Source of the DNA: Isoetes taiwanensis
Lineage: Eukaryota; Streptophyta; Lycopodiopsida; Isoetales; Isoetaceae
Reading direction: 5' to 3'
Length of the DNA stretch: 64,000 bases
Assembly (NCBI GenBank): GCA_021234155.1
Contig: JAJEKV010000169.1
Span: forward strand, 684,978-748,977
Positions 47,821 through 59,855 of the stretch are shown here, piece after piece (position 1 is the stretch's first letter; each line of letters opens with the position of its first letter). The notes beneath the pieces are model-generated. The model was not told where the DNA came from and did not search any database. It was given only the letters and a program-made list of their open reading frames with translations. The translations under genes were made by a program, and so were the position numbers.

Positions 47821-49554
47821 CTGGTCAATAAGCTTGAATAAGACCTAAAGGACAAAATTTTGAATAAGTAATCATGTGTATTTTTGAAAAATAACTCCCT
47901 CTCCCACTACAAATTCGTAGTTCCTCGGCACCACACTTAGCACCCAAAAATGTGGTGCTAAAATGCACGCTTTTGTTCCACTACAACATGCTTTCACCCA
48001 ATAGTCCCTTTTTTTTTTGGGAGGGGATTGGGGACAGCCAAAAAATAGTAAAGCACGAGAATCTTCAGCGCCGATTTCTCTCCCCCTTTAGTGCCAAACA
48101 GATCCGAGCCTAATTGGACTTTTTCTTTGATCTATTTCAACTTTTGCTTCAAATTTTCTTTGATCGAATTTAACTTCATAAGGAATTGGTTATTTTGGGA
48201 ATGATTGTCATGTTGTCGCTGCATTACCATGCTCCATTGCACTACAAACAATTTTCCTTAAGTAGGATATATGGATGAAAATGCTTTTACTACTAGCTCT
48301 AAAAAGAGAGTGCAAATGGATTGAATTGGATGAGGAAATGGGAAATGCACATAGAAGATCCAAAACAAAATAAAGACAAAATTAGAGATTGAGGAAGTAA
48401 GCAAGATATGCTCTTCCCAGTGTTCCCTTGGCGTATCGTTTTCAAATCTAAAAGTTGAAGAGCTTGAAGAAGATAGAGTTCTTTCCTCCACGCAGAAACC
48501 GCCGCTAGATCTCTACTGCTTTCACCGACTTTGCAAAGGCTTTTTACACCGGCCTTGAGAAAAGTTGTGAGAAATATTAATACAATTGGGAGCCCATGAA
48601 GACTTGCAAAATGCAGCGTAGACATGTTCCGACCAACCAACACCTTGTCACGCAATAATTATGCAGCTTCTCAAAGAATGAGGAAGGGCCAACAGCCTAT
48701 CGCCCATGCCATGAACTCCCAGAGTTCCCCACGACCTCTATGATTAGTCTTCCAGAGAACTAATCAGGAAGCCTAGCTTCCTCTTGAATCGTTTCAAAAT
48801 ATCGAATGACCTTTAAACACAAAGACCGATGGATTACCTCCCTGAGATAATCCCTATAATGCAAGCTCAAATCTTGCACCAATTGCCAATATCGCAATCA
48901 AACAAGCAAATCTCTTGTATTCCAAATACAAGGAATGCGCTTTCAAATAATTCTTGCAAGCTATTAGCCTGAATCTCTACTCTACTATTAACAGAGGCCA
49001 AAATCAGCTGAATGGGAAAGCAATCAATCGGCTGATCCGTAGAATAAGAGAAAGTGAAGCAGTTGGATGCTTTCATGGATGAGCTTTTAAGTCGAATTCC
49101 CAGGCCTTAACTAAGATTGATTTCCCCTGTTGCATGCTTCTACATGCACCCGCCACATCTAGGTAATCGCCATGCCCCGACATGCTCAAATCTTGGCAAA
49201 ATTTGACATGAGGCCGCCAACCATCCGGATATAGGAGATCTCAAAAGTTTTGAGTCGTTTTGGCTTTTTCTATTGGTTTATATTAAACCAACCAAAATGT
49301 GCCACTTGGTCCCTTTTACATTGTTATTAATGTTTAAAGCTACCATAACCAATGTTTATTTTATAAACATGAAAAAATCCCTTCGACCAACTTTGGCTAG
49401 CTCCCAGATATCCCCATAGCCCAATTACGTTTATGGTACACCAAATAGTAACTATGCCCCCGACATGCTATCTGAGGTACTCCCTTGCTCATGGAATTTC
49501 GGCCGAGTCCTGCATTTGCCATACCCCCGAAGCATCTCAGAACTATTTCTCCCT
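47821..49554. other. unassigned region
   Basis: No gene recognised. 47977-48002 shares 26 bases, inverted, with 28126-28151 (ending CACTACAACATGC), which could be the terminus of a CACTA-like element. Part of 48.7-49.55 kb may be the 3' LTR of the gypsy fragment to the right. Confidence 0.35.
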
Positions 49555-50070
49555 CCTCTAAGACCTTGTCCTCAAGGTATTTTAATTAGTTCAGGTGAGG
49601 AAAGTGCTGCACAAACTCATCCGACTCCCATGTAACATCCTCAGGAGTCTGATCTCACCACAAGACCAATGTTCTAAAACATCTCTATTGTGTAGCTACC
49701 GAACTCTTTTAGCTAAAAGACGTTTTGGCATTACATAGGAGTTTAAGACAAGGGTATACTCTCAGGACTAACCACATTATCCGTATCTAGTATATCATGC
49801 TTCAGTTAACTTACATGAACACAAGATGGATCCTAAGGTCCTGTGGTAAGCTCAACTCATATGCCATTGGACCTATTCTTTTCAGAATTTTAAAGGGTCC
49901 GATATAACGCGGGGTAAGCTTAGGCAACCATCCTTTCACTAAAGGTCATAAACTATTCACCCTTAGTGACGAATGATAGACCACACTCAGAAAGACACAA
50001 TCACCCTCTTTATAGGAGACCTCTCGTCTATGCTTATTAGCACTAGACTTATATTGATCCTGAGTCCCTA
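49555..50070 (-). mobile_element. Ty3/gypsy integrase C-terminus and chromodomain-like end
   Basis: Minus-strand reading from ~50065: KHRREVSYKEGDCVFLSV, then [20 protein letters not shown] with [12 protein letters not shown] (49811-49930). These are the typical gypsy integrase C-terminal residues. After frame changes comes EDVTWESDEFVQHFPHL (49590-49640), which resembles the end of a chromodomain. A purine-rich tract (GAGGAGGGAGAAA) near 49550 would be the polypurine tract before the 3' LTR. The frame is interrupted by stops, so this is a dead fragment. Confidence 0.75.
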
Positions 50071-50138
50071 GTTAAAAAATTGCCACGTCGCCTCCTCACG
50101 ACCACTCAAATGCAACAAATATCCCCCCTCCCCCTCCA

Positions 50139-50376
50139 TTACGTGATGTGGAACGTGAAGGAGGAGGGCATTCGCCAGCCTCCGACCGAGAACTCCGAAT
50201 GCCGCTGAGGCACGACTGTGATTCTCGCAGGTCGCATGCCGCAAGAATGCCCTTCCCCTTCACATTTCCACTACGTCAAGGTAAGCTTCCCTCACCGACC
50301 AAAACGGCCCTCTCGGATTCTGAAGGTCAGGGGGTTGGCAAGAATGCCCTCCCCCTTCACGTTTCCACTACATCAA
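50139..50376. repeat. three related ~35-bp units, one inverted
   Basis: GAATGCCCTTCCCCTTCAC-type units followed by TTCCACTACGTCA occur in direct orientation at 50242-50275 and 50343-50376, and inverted at 50139-50171. The direct copies continue as CAAGGTAA and CTTCCCTCAC. Confidence 0.75.
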
Positions 50377-51264
50377 GGTAATCTTCCCTCACTTACCGAA
50401 TTCTATAGGTTTTTTTGGGGTCAGCTATTCTCGATTAGAATGATCCAATAAACCGCTGTAAACACACAACCACTTACCTTTGACATGGGGTGAATGTTCC
50501 CGCGCCCAAGAAATGTCTCAAGGAACGTGAAACCGCTGTGTAATTGAAATTCGGATTTTTTGAGCAATTGTTTATTTTAGGTAAGTTTTGGGTTTTCAGT
50601 TTTTGGCGGCGCTTATTTAGAGCACCGCCATTTAATCGCTTAATCATTGGCAAATTCTTATAGCATTTAACATTCTTATAACTCAACTTGTAAACTCTAG
50701 CCATTTCAAATTTTCACAACATTAAACCGTAAACTAATCAAATCTTAAATTGAAAACTCATTCTTCTGGTAATCTTTTCATATATTCAATGGATAAAATG
50801 CATACAATGCCTGCAAAATCACTTCACAGTTTCAAAACACTTCCACACTTTCAAGAACAAAGTTTCAGTTTTTGAAGAACAAAAGTTTTAGTTTTTGAAG
50901 AACACTGTTTGACAAACAGTAGCTAATCAGTTAGGAAAATTTGAAATTGTTTTTCCCTTGTCCAAGTAAGGAACCAGAGTATTAGAATCAGGAACCTGAA
51001 GAAAAGTACAATTATTGAAGGTAGCACCAATAAACGAATGGCCACCTGCAATTATGATAAACCAAAATCAGACTACATCATTTTGAAACTAACAATAAAG
51101 AATAAAAAATATAAACTTACCAACATTCTTAACGCCGACATCGAGGGAAATACTTCTCAACATGTCGATTTGACTTCAGAAAGTTATCAAACATCTCGTA
51201 ATCGATTAAACCCTTATATTCAGGAGTCTTTTCAACTTCAGCAACCTCAAGCATATCCTTTGCT

Positions 51265-53224
51265 TCAATAGCAAAACCTCTTTGCTTCAACAAAGAAGCA
51301 AGCATTTGCATGATCACTAGGCACAACGTCATCTGACAGGTTACCTAAAAATAAACAATTGCTCAAAAATTACCTAAAATAAACAATTACTCAAAAATCT
51401 AGGAATTTCAATTACCTGGCGGTTTACATGCAAGCAATTCATGATCACTAGATGAACTAGCATGGTAGAGACCTGCAACACTTAAACATCTTTAATACTT
51501 TCAAATAAAAGAAAAACTACAATAAATTTACCTGAAACAGGAATATCTATTGTAGAATTATCCGGAGAAACCAAACATTTAGAGGAATGTGAACCAAGCA
51601 ATGAGTTTTCCTTCAGTTTGATCATCTCAGAAAGGACATCAGAATATAATCTCAAGCTGCCGTCATCATTATACGACTTGCTGTTCACACTCATAGCAGC
51701 ATTGATTTGAATGTCCTTGCTTCGATCATATCTGCAACATAAACACGCATAATTAGTAAATAAAATAAGCAAACAAACAAAATCAAAGACATCCACGTAC
51801 TTTTCATATGACTCTGTCTTCCTATGCCCTGTAATTAACTTTCCAATTTCTGGAGGAACCCCAGCCATCGACATATGCGTAGCGATCGACACACGACCAC
51901 TCTTATTACAGATGTCAATGTCAAGGAATGCACCCATTTCTTTTATCCATTTAGAAATTCCCTTCTCACCAACTTGACCTTTACCGTACCAAGACTAAAA
52001 TAAACAAAAATAGAAAATTAAAAAATAAATAAAACATGAACTTACCCCAGGTTTATAGTTTGAAATCGGCTGCAGAAATAAAGGCCTTGGTGCAGCATTC
52101 TCCTTCGGAAGATGCCGAATGTACTGCTTATATGTAAGCACAAAGTCTTCCTCGAAGCTCCAAATGGCAGCTCTAAAGTGGCTTGGATCATACCTTGTCA
52201 CAGATGTTTCCCATGTTTTACTAGTCCTCTCATTACACATGACATACTCTGATTTACCATTAGATTCAAGTGTCAAGTCAACATCCTTGACTTCATACAA
52301 CTCGCCGGCTCCCTTAATGGCAAATCTCGAGCACAAGTAAAAACATAAGCGTCTTTGAACACCTCGAAGAGTTTCAATCTTATAATCTAGGTCTGCAAGT
52401 AAATCCTTTTCACAATTATAGACAATGGCTTGTGCCTTGTTACGCTTTACCCCTATACCAGCCTTCCTAGAGATGTCTGCGGCTGCAATAAATGCAAGCC
52501 TAGCTCTGACAAACAACGGATCCCTTAGGAGATTAAATCCTTTTACTCTTACCCCGGTCACAACCATCTTCGATTCCTGCCTCTTGCGGACAATCCTCCC
52601 TACCGCCTTTAACAAGCAATTCAGACTGCAAGAACAAAGAATTAAAAAATATCAAAACAAAAAAATAACTAAATAAAAGGTACATGTTTACCTGCCAGCG
52701 GGAAACATCGTCCCATCTTTTTTTCTAACTTGCAGCAGAAACCTCACTAACATCTCATTCAACTCGAGGTGAGGTATATCTTCAAATGGAATTGACAGGT
52801 CGATCTGTGGAACATGGATGTCACCCTTGACAAATTTTCTCCAAACGTCAAATTTCTTCCTTGCCCAATTATTCTGTTTGCTTGATCTGTCCTTCCCACC
52901 CTTGTCTACTTCATCTAACACTTGCTCATCCAAGTTAACAAATTCTTTTGACTTACCCTTATCTGAATCTGGATGTTCAATAAAGCATTGATTAAACCAT
53001 GGTAACTGTTCAACATCCTTTATGAAGCTCTCTACAGCTGTAGGATTTGTGGTCTCAATCATGTGATCAGCAACAATACTTTCATCTTCAAGTGCACTAT
53101 CATCCACGAGTAAATCATCTCCCAGATGTAACGAGAATGAAGGACTGATACTCACACAACTATCAAGAACCCAGATACAATTAAACAACACAAAAATAGC
53201 AAAGATCAACCTTGGCTCTCCCAT
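51265..53224 (-). CDS. Crypton-like (DUF3504-type) tyrosine recombinase, six exons
   Basis: Tyrosine recombinases cut and rejoin DNA through a 3'-phosphotyrosine; Cryptons use one to mobilise. Exons (minus): 53224-52692, 52625-52046, 51994-51801, 51731-51532, 51472-51416, 51344-51265. All introns are GT-AG, every junction keeps frame, and the product has 547 residues. The N-terminal half has an acidic stretch, then NEMLVRFLLQVRKKDGTMFP-AGSL (~154-179), the family's core-binding signature. The catalytic half shows RRLCFYLCSRFAIKGAGEL (269-287), TSK (312-314), WYGKGQVGEKG (373-383), NKSGR (401-405), TGHRKTESYEKYDR (426-439). Candidate catalytic residues are K282, K402, R405, H428, Y437; canonical members have Arg and His at the first two. 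Introns are only 51-71 nt. A further 51-nt in-frame intron (53160-53210) may remove a hydrophobic stretch, giving 530 residues. A non-coding leader exon may end at 53442. Whether it is mobile, domesticated or inert cannot be told from sequence. Confidence 0.85.
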
Positions 53225-53231
53225 TACAAAT

Positions 53232-53441
53232 CTGCAACAAAGAATATATGTTTGTTTATTTGCACGAAAGTAAAAAACTCTGCAAAAACTCTGCATACAA
53301 CCGAATCATGCATGCATGCAACTCTAGCATGCATCACAATTACCTAATCAAGGATGTGCTACTTAAATTACAAAATTTTAAAACCCGCAAATAAAATTAA
53401 ACAGATGAGTGAAGGTTAGAACAATAAGAACTCGCCATTAC
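53232..53441 (-). other. possible 5' leader intron of the recombinase gene
   Basis: GAAAG|GTAATGG donor at 53441 and TTGCAG acceptor at 53232 would join an untranslated exon to the ATG exon. Confidence 0.4.
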
Positions 53442-53514
53442 CTTTCAGAACCTTAAGATTTTTGTGATACAAGGTTCTTGGAGACCTGCATGACTGGCCA
53501 ACGTAGTAGATCCG

Positions 53515-53640
53515 AACTCCATACTCGTCAAGGTAGTAGATCAGAACTCCAAACTCCAGACTCCAAACTTCAAACTCCAAATCTGAACTCCAAACTCTTA
53601 GATCCAAACTCCAAAGTTAAATCCTAACTCCAAACTCGTA
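53515..53640. repeat. AACTCCAAACTC degenerate tandem repeat
   Basis: Repeated GAACTCCAAACTC and GATCCAAACTCC words in the space between the recombinase gene and the divergent hydrolase gene. GC-rich CCGGCCGG palindromes occur at 53641-53651 and 54012-54047. Confidence 0.75.
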
Positions 53641-54276
53641 ACCGGCCGGTAGATCCAAACTTCAGACTCAAGAAATCATCAAGAACACATCAAGAACACT
53701 TGCAATCCTCTGCAAGAACGCCAAAACCTACAAAAGATGAAGAAGAATGTCAGAATAGAGATAACAACACAAAATCTGAAAAAAACTACAAGAACTCAAG
53801 GCGCTGCATGTAAGAACCTTTAAATAGCAAAATGGCGTGCAATGCTTCAATGGACGACAGAAGCGCCATCGCCAAAGGCTCCGGCATCCTCCATCGCCAG
53901 AGGAGGAGAGGAAAAAAAAATGCCGGCTGGAAAAAAATTTGAGTAGGGTAAACGAAATTTCAATTACCTGCCGGCTTACGTTGTTAGCCACGAGCGGCGC
54001 CGCCGTCTGCCGGTTTACCGGCCGGAAACCCCTCATTCCGGCCGGTTACCTAGCACATTACCCCCTATCTATCCAACCATCGATGTGAGTGTCTTCCTAT
54101 CTTTGGAGCTAGAAGCCGCTACTTCCCTAGGTGTAAAGAATCCCACAAATGTAGAGCAAAAAGTTTCCCCAAAGATAATAGAAAAGCTTATTTGCCTGTT
54201 TAAAGCGACCTTTACCCAAGTCCTCGGAACACAAGCTTGGCATGGCAGTGGTCTTCTCCTGGTAAAGAACTTAGCT

Positions 54277-56556
54277 ATGGCGCGCGTCTCAGCTGCCTCT
54301 GCCAGAGCTCATACTCGCAAACATGACAAATCCATGTCGCCTCTTTCTCTTCTTCTAGGTGAGCACCCGCACCCTCCTTCATTGTATTGATCCATCTGTC
54401 GGGTTGAAAAGAATAACCTTCTTTGCCCGATCTTTGTAATTATGATGCAGTTCTAATAATCTAGATTTATGCACCTTAATGGCTAATATGGGTTGTGTAT
54501 CAGATCCAGTACTGAATATGTGAGCTGCATTATGGCATTATTCTGGATCCATATATATAAAGTTTGCAACAGTAGTAAACTAATTTGGAGCTTTGTAGAT
54601 GGTCAAAGAAACCCATGATTGTCTATCTGAAGAGTGTGGGAGAATTTATTCTTTTCCCTAATAAAATCTATACTTTTTCTAAGTTAAATGCTTTGCTCAA
54701 AGGAAACGACTATTTCCACCTCCAATATGCTTGGGATCAAACAGTATTCATATAAAGATGCAACTTCCGTTATAGTTTATCCGGACATGGCCACCAGGAC
54801 GCCTTTAGACTGCCAGAAAAATAGTATTCTGAAAAGAACAGTTTATTTCTTATGGCCTTGCTGGAAATCGTGTAAGAACAGTTTGTAATCTTAAGTCTCT
54901 TAATAATTTGTTTGTGATCATATGAGCATTACCTTATCCCATCTGTGGAATCTTAAAATGGATCGACATTCTTTGGCAGGTCAATGGCACTGGATAATGA
55001 TACTTGGGTTATCTACGATAATGGCATATTCTTTAATGGCCATTAGGCCCCCAGCTCCCAACGTTTGTGGCTCTCCTAATGGTCCTCCAGTGACAGAAAA
55101 ACGTGTAAAGTTACGTGATGGGCGCCATTTGGCTTATAAGCAGAGGGGGAGTTTCAAAAGAAGAGGCAAAGTACAAGGTGATTGCTGTCCATGCATTTGG
55201 CAGGTCTAGGCATGACGTGCAGCTTTACTTTAATGAGGTATACGATGGCAATGTAATAAATATTTAATGTATATTTCAGGTTCTTCTTGAAATGAAGCCT
55301 ATATTATGCATTTCTTGTATTTTGCATTTCTTATTATTCATTTCTATCGTTTCTATCATATAAATTACTTAGCGGGGAAGATCCAGTTGCTTAGTTTTCC
55401 TAAAGGGAAATTGGCACTCGTTGGTCCTCTGGAGTCTTTGTTAATGGGAGTGAAGATTTTAACTTTAACTATTTTTTGTGCAGGAAGTATTGAATGAGCT
55501 GAGCATTCATTTGGTGGGCTTTGATAGAGCAGGATATGGCCAAAGTGATCCATATTCCCAACGAAGTCTTGAAACAGAAGCCCATGACATTGAGGATCTT
55601 GCAGATCAGCTTCAATTAGGCTCTCAGATTTTTATTGTATCAAATTCCATTGGAGGTTACACTTCATGGGCATGCCTTAAGTACATCCCCCACAGGTTTT
55701 TGCTTGGCCTTGTGAACCATTTTTAAAACCCTGAATAGTAATCTTTTTAGGCTACATAATTATACAAAAAAAGCTCGAGATGTCTACGTCCTAATTTACC
55801 CATCTAGTTGCAACCAGGCAGTCCAGGCCACGTTTGAAAAGAAAGTTGTCCTTAATTGTATTAAGGTGTCGTAGTTTACTGGCAGAACCATTAACATTTT
55901 GTGGAAGTCTGTAGATTAGGTGGTGTGGCTATGGTAGCTCCTGTCATAAACTACTGGTGGGATGGATTAGCGTCAGTTACCTTGGACAAGGCATGGAAGA
56001 GTATGCCGCTTGGTGATCGTTTAGCTCCAACTGTTGCACATTATGCTCCTTGGTTGCTATATTGGTACATGAACCAGAAGTGGGTTCCAGCTTCAAGCAC
56101 GGTTCGACCACGTCTACATCTTATGAGCCAGCTTGACTTAGAGATACGAAAGAACATGTCCAGATTAGTGAATCCTGAGGTGAATTTTCATCTTCGCATA
56201 TTTCACTTATTAACATTGGGCATACTTTCTAAAGAATCTCTTATTGAACTTCTCAGATTAAGAAAGAGACACTTCAGCAAGGCATTTTTGAGTCCATGCA
56301 TAGAGATATGATGGTCATGTTTGGAAAGTGGGAATTTAGCCCACTTACTCTGAACAATCCCTTTGAACCGAACAGTGCTAGAGTCCACATCTGGCAAGGA
56401 GATCGAGACCATCTAGTTTCTGTTACATTGCAGCGATATATTCATGAGAAACTTCCATGGATTGAATATCATGAACTGCCAGATCACGGTCACTATTTGC
56501 TTGCTGTTCCAGGACTTTCAGATAAAATTTTGAGAACATTGGTCCTTGAAGCATAA
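54277..56556 (+). CDS. plant alpha/beta hydrolase, membrane-anchored, one frameshift
   Basis: An alpha/beta-hydrolase of a plant family common in many copies; substrate unknown. Exons: 54277-54358, 54980-55237, 55484-55695, 55915-56179, 56257-56556, all GT-AG. The N-terminus holds one membrane segment (WIMILGLSTIMAYSLMA), then PPAPNVCGSPNGPPVTEKRV and KLRDGRHLAYK. The oxyanion region reads VIAVHAFGRSRHD, followed by FDRAGYGQSDP. The nucleophile elbow is SNSIGGY (Ser in N-S-I-G). PVINYWW and WEFSPLTLNNPF are family hallmarks; the acid is in WQGDRD and the catalytic His in DHGHYLL. Exon 2 contains five G where four are needed (around 55146), so the frame shifts. Without that base the product is 371 residues, normal for the family. 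All other junctions are in frame, so either a homopolymer error or a very recent mutation is likely. The start was chosen because exon 1 then joins exon 2 in phase. Confidence 0.85.
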
Positions 56557-58184
56557 GAATTACTCTCACCCTGATGAAGAGATCTCCTATGTATGATACC
56601 TTTTTTTCACTCTAAAGTATGAATTTTTTATATTCTTTTGACATTCAAACCACAGGCTGTATACTTGCTCAGGCTATTTGGGGACTAATATTTGAAACGT
56701 TTTCTGCTTTGCAAACCATTTATTTCTACCATAATGGAGTTTCGGTCCCAAAGCTTAATATTCCATGTTTTGTATGTATGACACGTTAACTTGGCAAGCA
56801 TTTCTTCAATTTACCTAGGGATGTATATATTAAATAGTTTGGTTCCGTGATCATGAATTCCTATGTGTACCATTTATGCAAACAAGATGGCGATTTACCT
56901 TCCATTCGGGTGATCTACCCAGCATCCTATACAAGATAGAAAACTACTTGTAGAAAGAGGATGGAAAAACAATGTTATGATGCTCCTTTGACCCTTTCTC
57001 GGTATTCTGTTAAGATCCGTGACGATTTTGGCAAGGAACCTAGGATTCATGAAGCTGATGGAAGATCTGGTAAAGATTTGATGAATCCTTCATGGTGGAG
57101 GAGATTTTGGAGAGTGACCAAGGTTGAAGCTGGCGGAAGATAGGTGCAAAGATTTTGCAGAGGAAATTTCAGTGAGGGACCAAATGCTGAAGCTGATGTG
57201 ATGAAGAATTGTATGAAGATTTTGATGCAAAGAATCCAATGAAGGATTCATGGGACAAAACTGGAAAAGTCAGCTAATATCAAATATGCCATGGCTCTCT
57301 AATGGCAGTGACAGCATTCTCGGTGTTGTATGGGTGGATTATGGGGTTATAGAAGAGCTCTCTTATGGGTTTGCAATGAATTCATTGACAAGTTACTGCA
57401 CATTTTGAAATGACAAGTTACTACATATATTTGCACGAAAGCTTGGGACAGAAGGAAAATCTTTTTGGCGAGATCTTATGGAGGAAGATACCACAGGTGA
57501 AGGTGGGCACTGGATGGAAACCAAAGGCGCTGAGATAATTTTGTGGACGATACAAAGTTAATGCCTGATATATGCACAGCCGTTATGTTATGTGGAGTTA
57601 ATTACGGAGGTGGCATGAACATTTAAGAGTTCTGTTATGTACATACCTACCCAAAAGAGGAAACTTCAAAATCAGGATTTATCTTTAGTTTGAGAGGGAG
57701 CTCGATCAAGCATTTTCAACATGTTTATGGGAAGGGTTGTCTTGTCAGCAGAAATGATGTAAACTTATGCGAGATGGGGTTTTTTACTGCATTTAAATTA
57801 GGCTGAAGAAGAAATGGGATAATTTCATGAATGTGCACAACCGGCAGCGAAATACCAATAAATTACTATGAACTCAGCAGTTTCAATGCTTTCTTGGACT
57901 AAGAATAAATTCGTTATTCAGTACACGACGACATTTCTTAGCATTGATTTTGCAGATGGTGAAGGGTAAGATATTGAATTAACCAGATCAAAGCATTTGA
58001 GCAAATTGAAGGATAAAATATTGAATTAATGCATTTGAGCAGAGTGAAATCTATTGAAGGAATTTGAATGAAGCATAAGAATACAACATTTCTTGATGGT
58101 GCAGCTGCTCACTCCCAGAAGTACAATTCTAATTTTATTATCATTATTGACATTTGAAAAAGTGCATATTTAGCTTTTTCGTTT
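56557..58184. other. unassigned region downstream of the hydrolase
   Basis: 3' flank of the hydrolase, then low-information sequence with repeated GATGAAGATTTTG-like words near 57000-57260. No gene recognised. Confidence 0.4.
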
Positions 58185-59855
58185 TGTTGTTTTGTGGACT
58201 TTGCCGAGGTTTTTGACATTGCACTTCGGGAAAAGCCATGGACAAGATGTAGCTAGGGATCCCTGTAAAACTGCAGAATACAATGTACAGACTATATGGG
58301 AAATGTTCATGCTGATTGTAGCTGCAAGCCATCTATTCGATAGCAGTATCAGGATCCGCCAAGGATACCCTCTCTCTCCTACATTGTTTGGGTTGTACAT
58401 TGATCAGTTGGAGAGCTAGCTCACTGAAAACTGAGTCACCCGATCACCTCCTGCATCGAATCACTAGGTAGGCTCATATATGGATACGACATGGACTTCC
58501 TAGCTTACACTCTAGCGGACATGCAGAGCCACCTTGGCTGCCAAGCGATTGACGTGCGCGTCAACTTAGCCAAGACTAAGGTGGTCCTCATATCATCCTC
58601 ACGCCAGCGAAGGGTCCCTTCCTTTAGCTAACCCGGGTAAAATGTGGAAGCAGCAACCACATACAAATATTTGAGAGTGGAGTTCCCCTCTACTATACAC
58701 TCGGATGCTTTCATCTGTCTATGAGCGACATTAGGACTGGAAGGCGAGCGACATTAGGACTGGAAGGCGCTATATGCAATGCAGAACAACAGTCATAGAG
58801 CAGAGCTATATGATTGGGCCCATCAGTTGCTGTTCAGGGTCTTAGTGGAACCTGTCCTTCTATATGGGGTCAAGGTCTGGAGCCCGGTGGTTTCCCTTGC
58901 TACCTGGATTGACTTAGAGTACAAGTACAGAAAGTCTTCTTGGCTCGAGCACTGGGGGTGAAGTTCACGGTCTCATATCAAATTCTGTTGCAAAGACAGA
59001 CTTCTTACCCCTTCAATGGACAATCCTTGATCGCCATATCGTTTACTTTCAGAAGGTGGTTAATATGAAGGATCTAACCTGGCTTATATCGTGGCAATGG
59101 AGCCACATCGTCTCAAAGCCCATTGGAAGGAAAAGCGAGCGCAGTGGCTTGCCAGATGGAATGTGCAACAGTGCAGGTGCATACGTGTACAAATAGAGGC
59201 AGATCGCCACAACTTGAGATGTAACTTGACACTTGCTTCCTCAACAAACTCTGGGGCGCCAGTGCTCTTGAAAAAGTCAAGACAACACATTACCAGTGTC
59301 ACATAAATCCCACATTGGAAGGGGGTGTGCAACCCTATCTGTATATCCATCTGCCTATGAAAAGGCACAGACTCATTGCCTCGATCCATACAGGTGTACC
59401 CGTCTCCGAATTGAGACAAGCAGATGGATTGGGAGCCACGGTAGGACAAACTTTGTCGATGCTGCCAAATGGGAGCCGTTGAGGATGAATACCATACCCT
59501 CCAAAGTGTATGATCAAATCTAGGCATGCTATGCTGAGTTGGTCAGACTTGGCCAATCACTACATGTGATAATGAGCACGTCTTCAGTACATATGCTAGA
59601 ATCATACCTTCAGGAGGTAATGGATGTGCGGGATCCGTTGTGTCCCTAGATACGCGCTTGACTTGTCAATATGTTACATGATATGTATATTGTAAGTTTG
59701 ACAGCACTCTTATTATTATCACGATTTTTCTCTAGAAAACATTTTAGGGCGGGGTTTTTTTAATCCGAGTAGTAATAACTTTGCTGCACTCTCTTATATA
59801 GGCCGATTGGTACACGTGGACGACAAAAAGCCTATTCTATTCTATTCTATTCTTT
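58185..59855 (+). mobile_element. LINE reverse-transcriptase fragment with tail
   Basis: Plus-strand LINE remnant. It begins with FVDFAEVFDIALRE (equivalent of FVDFRKAFDTVPR) near 58193. SIRIRQGYPLSPTLFGLYID follows at about 58343-58400, then a decayed YADD box (GYDMDFLAYTLADMQSHL) near 58478 and VNLAKTKVVLISSSR near 58560. A 3' untranslated part leads to a TTCTA/TATTC tail at 59830-59855. A ~27-bp stretch ending in GGAAGGCG is duplicated near 58724-58770. Frameshifts and stops are frequent. The 5' half is missing. Confidence 0.8.

Noticed and set aside
54085-54276. Upstream ATG at 54085 as the hydrolase start
   Set aside because: It is in frame, but the added 64 residues match no known hydrolase N-terminus. 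The Met at 54277 directly precedes the short leader and membrane segment normal for the family.
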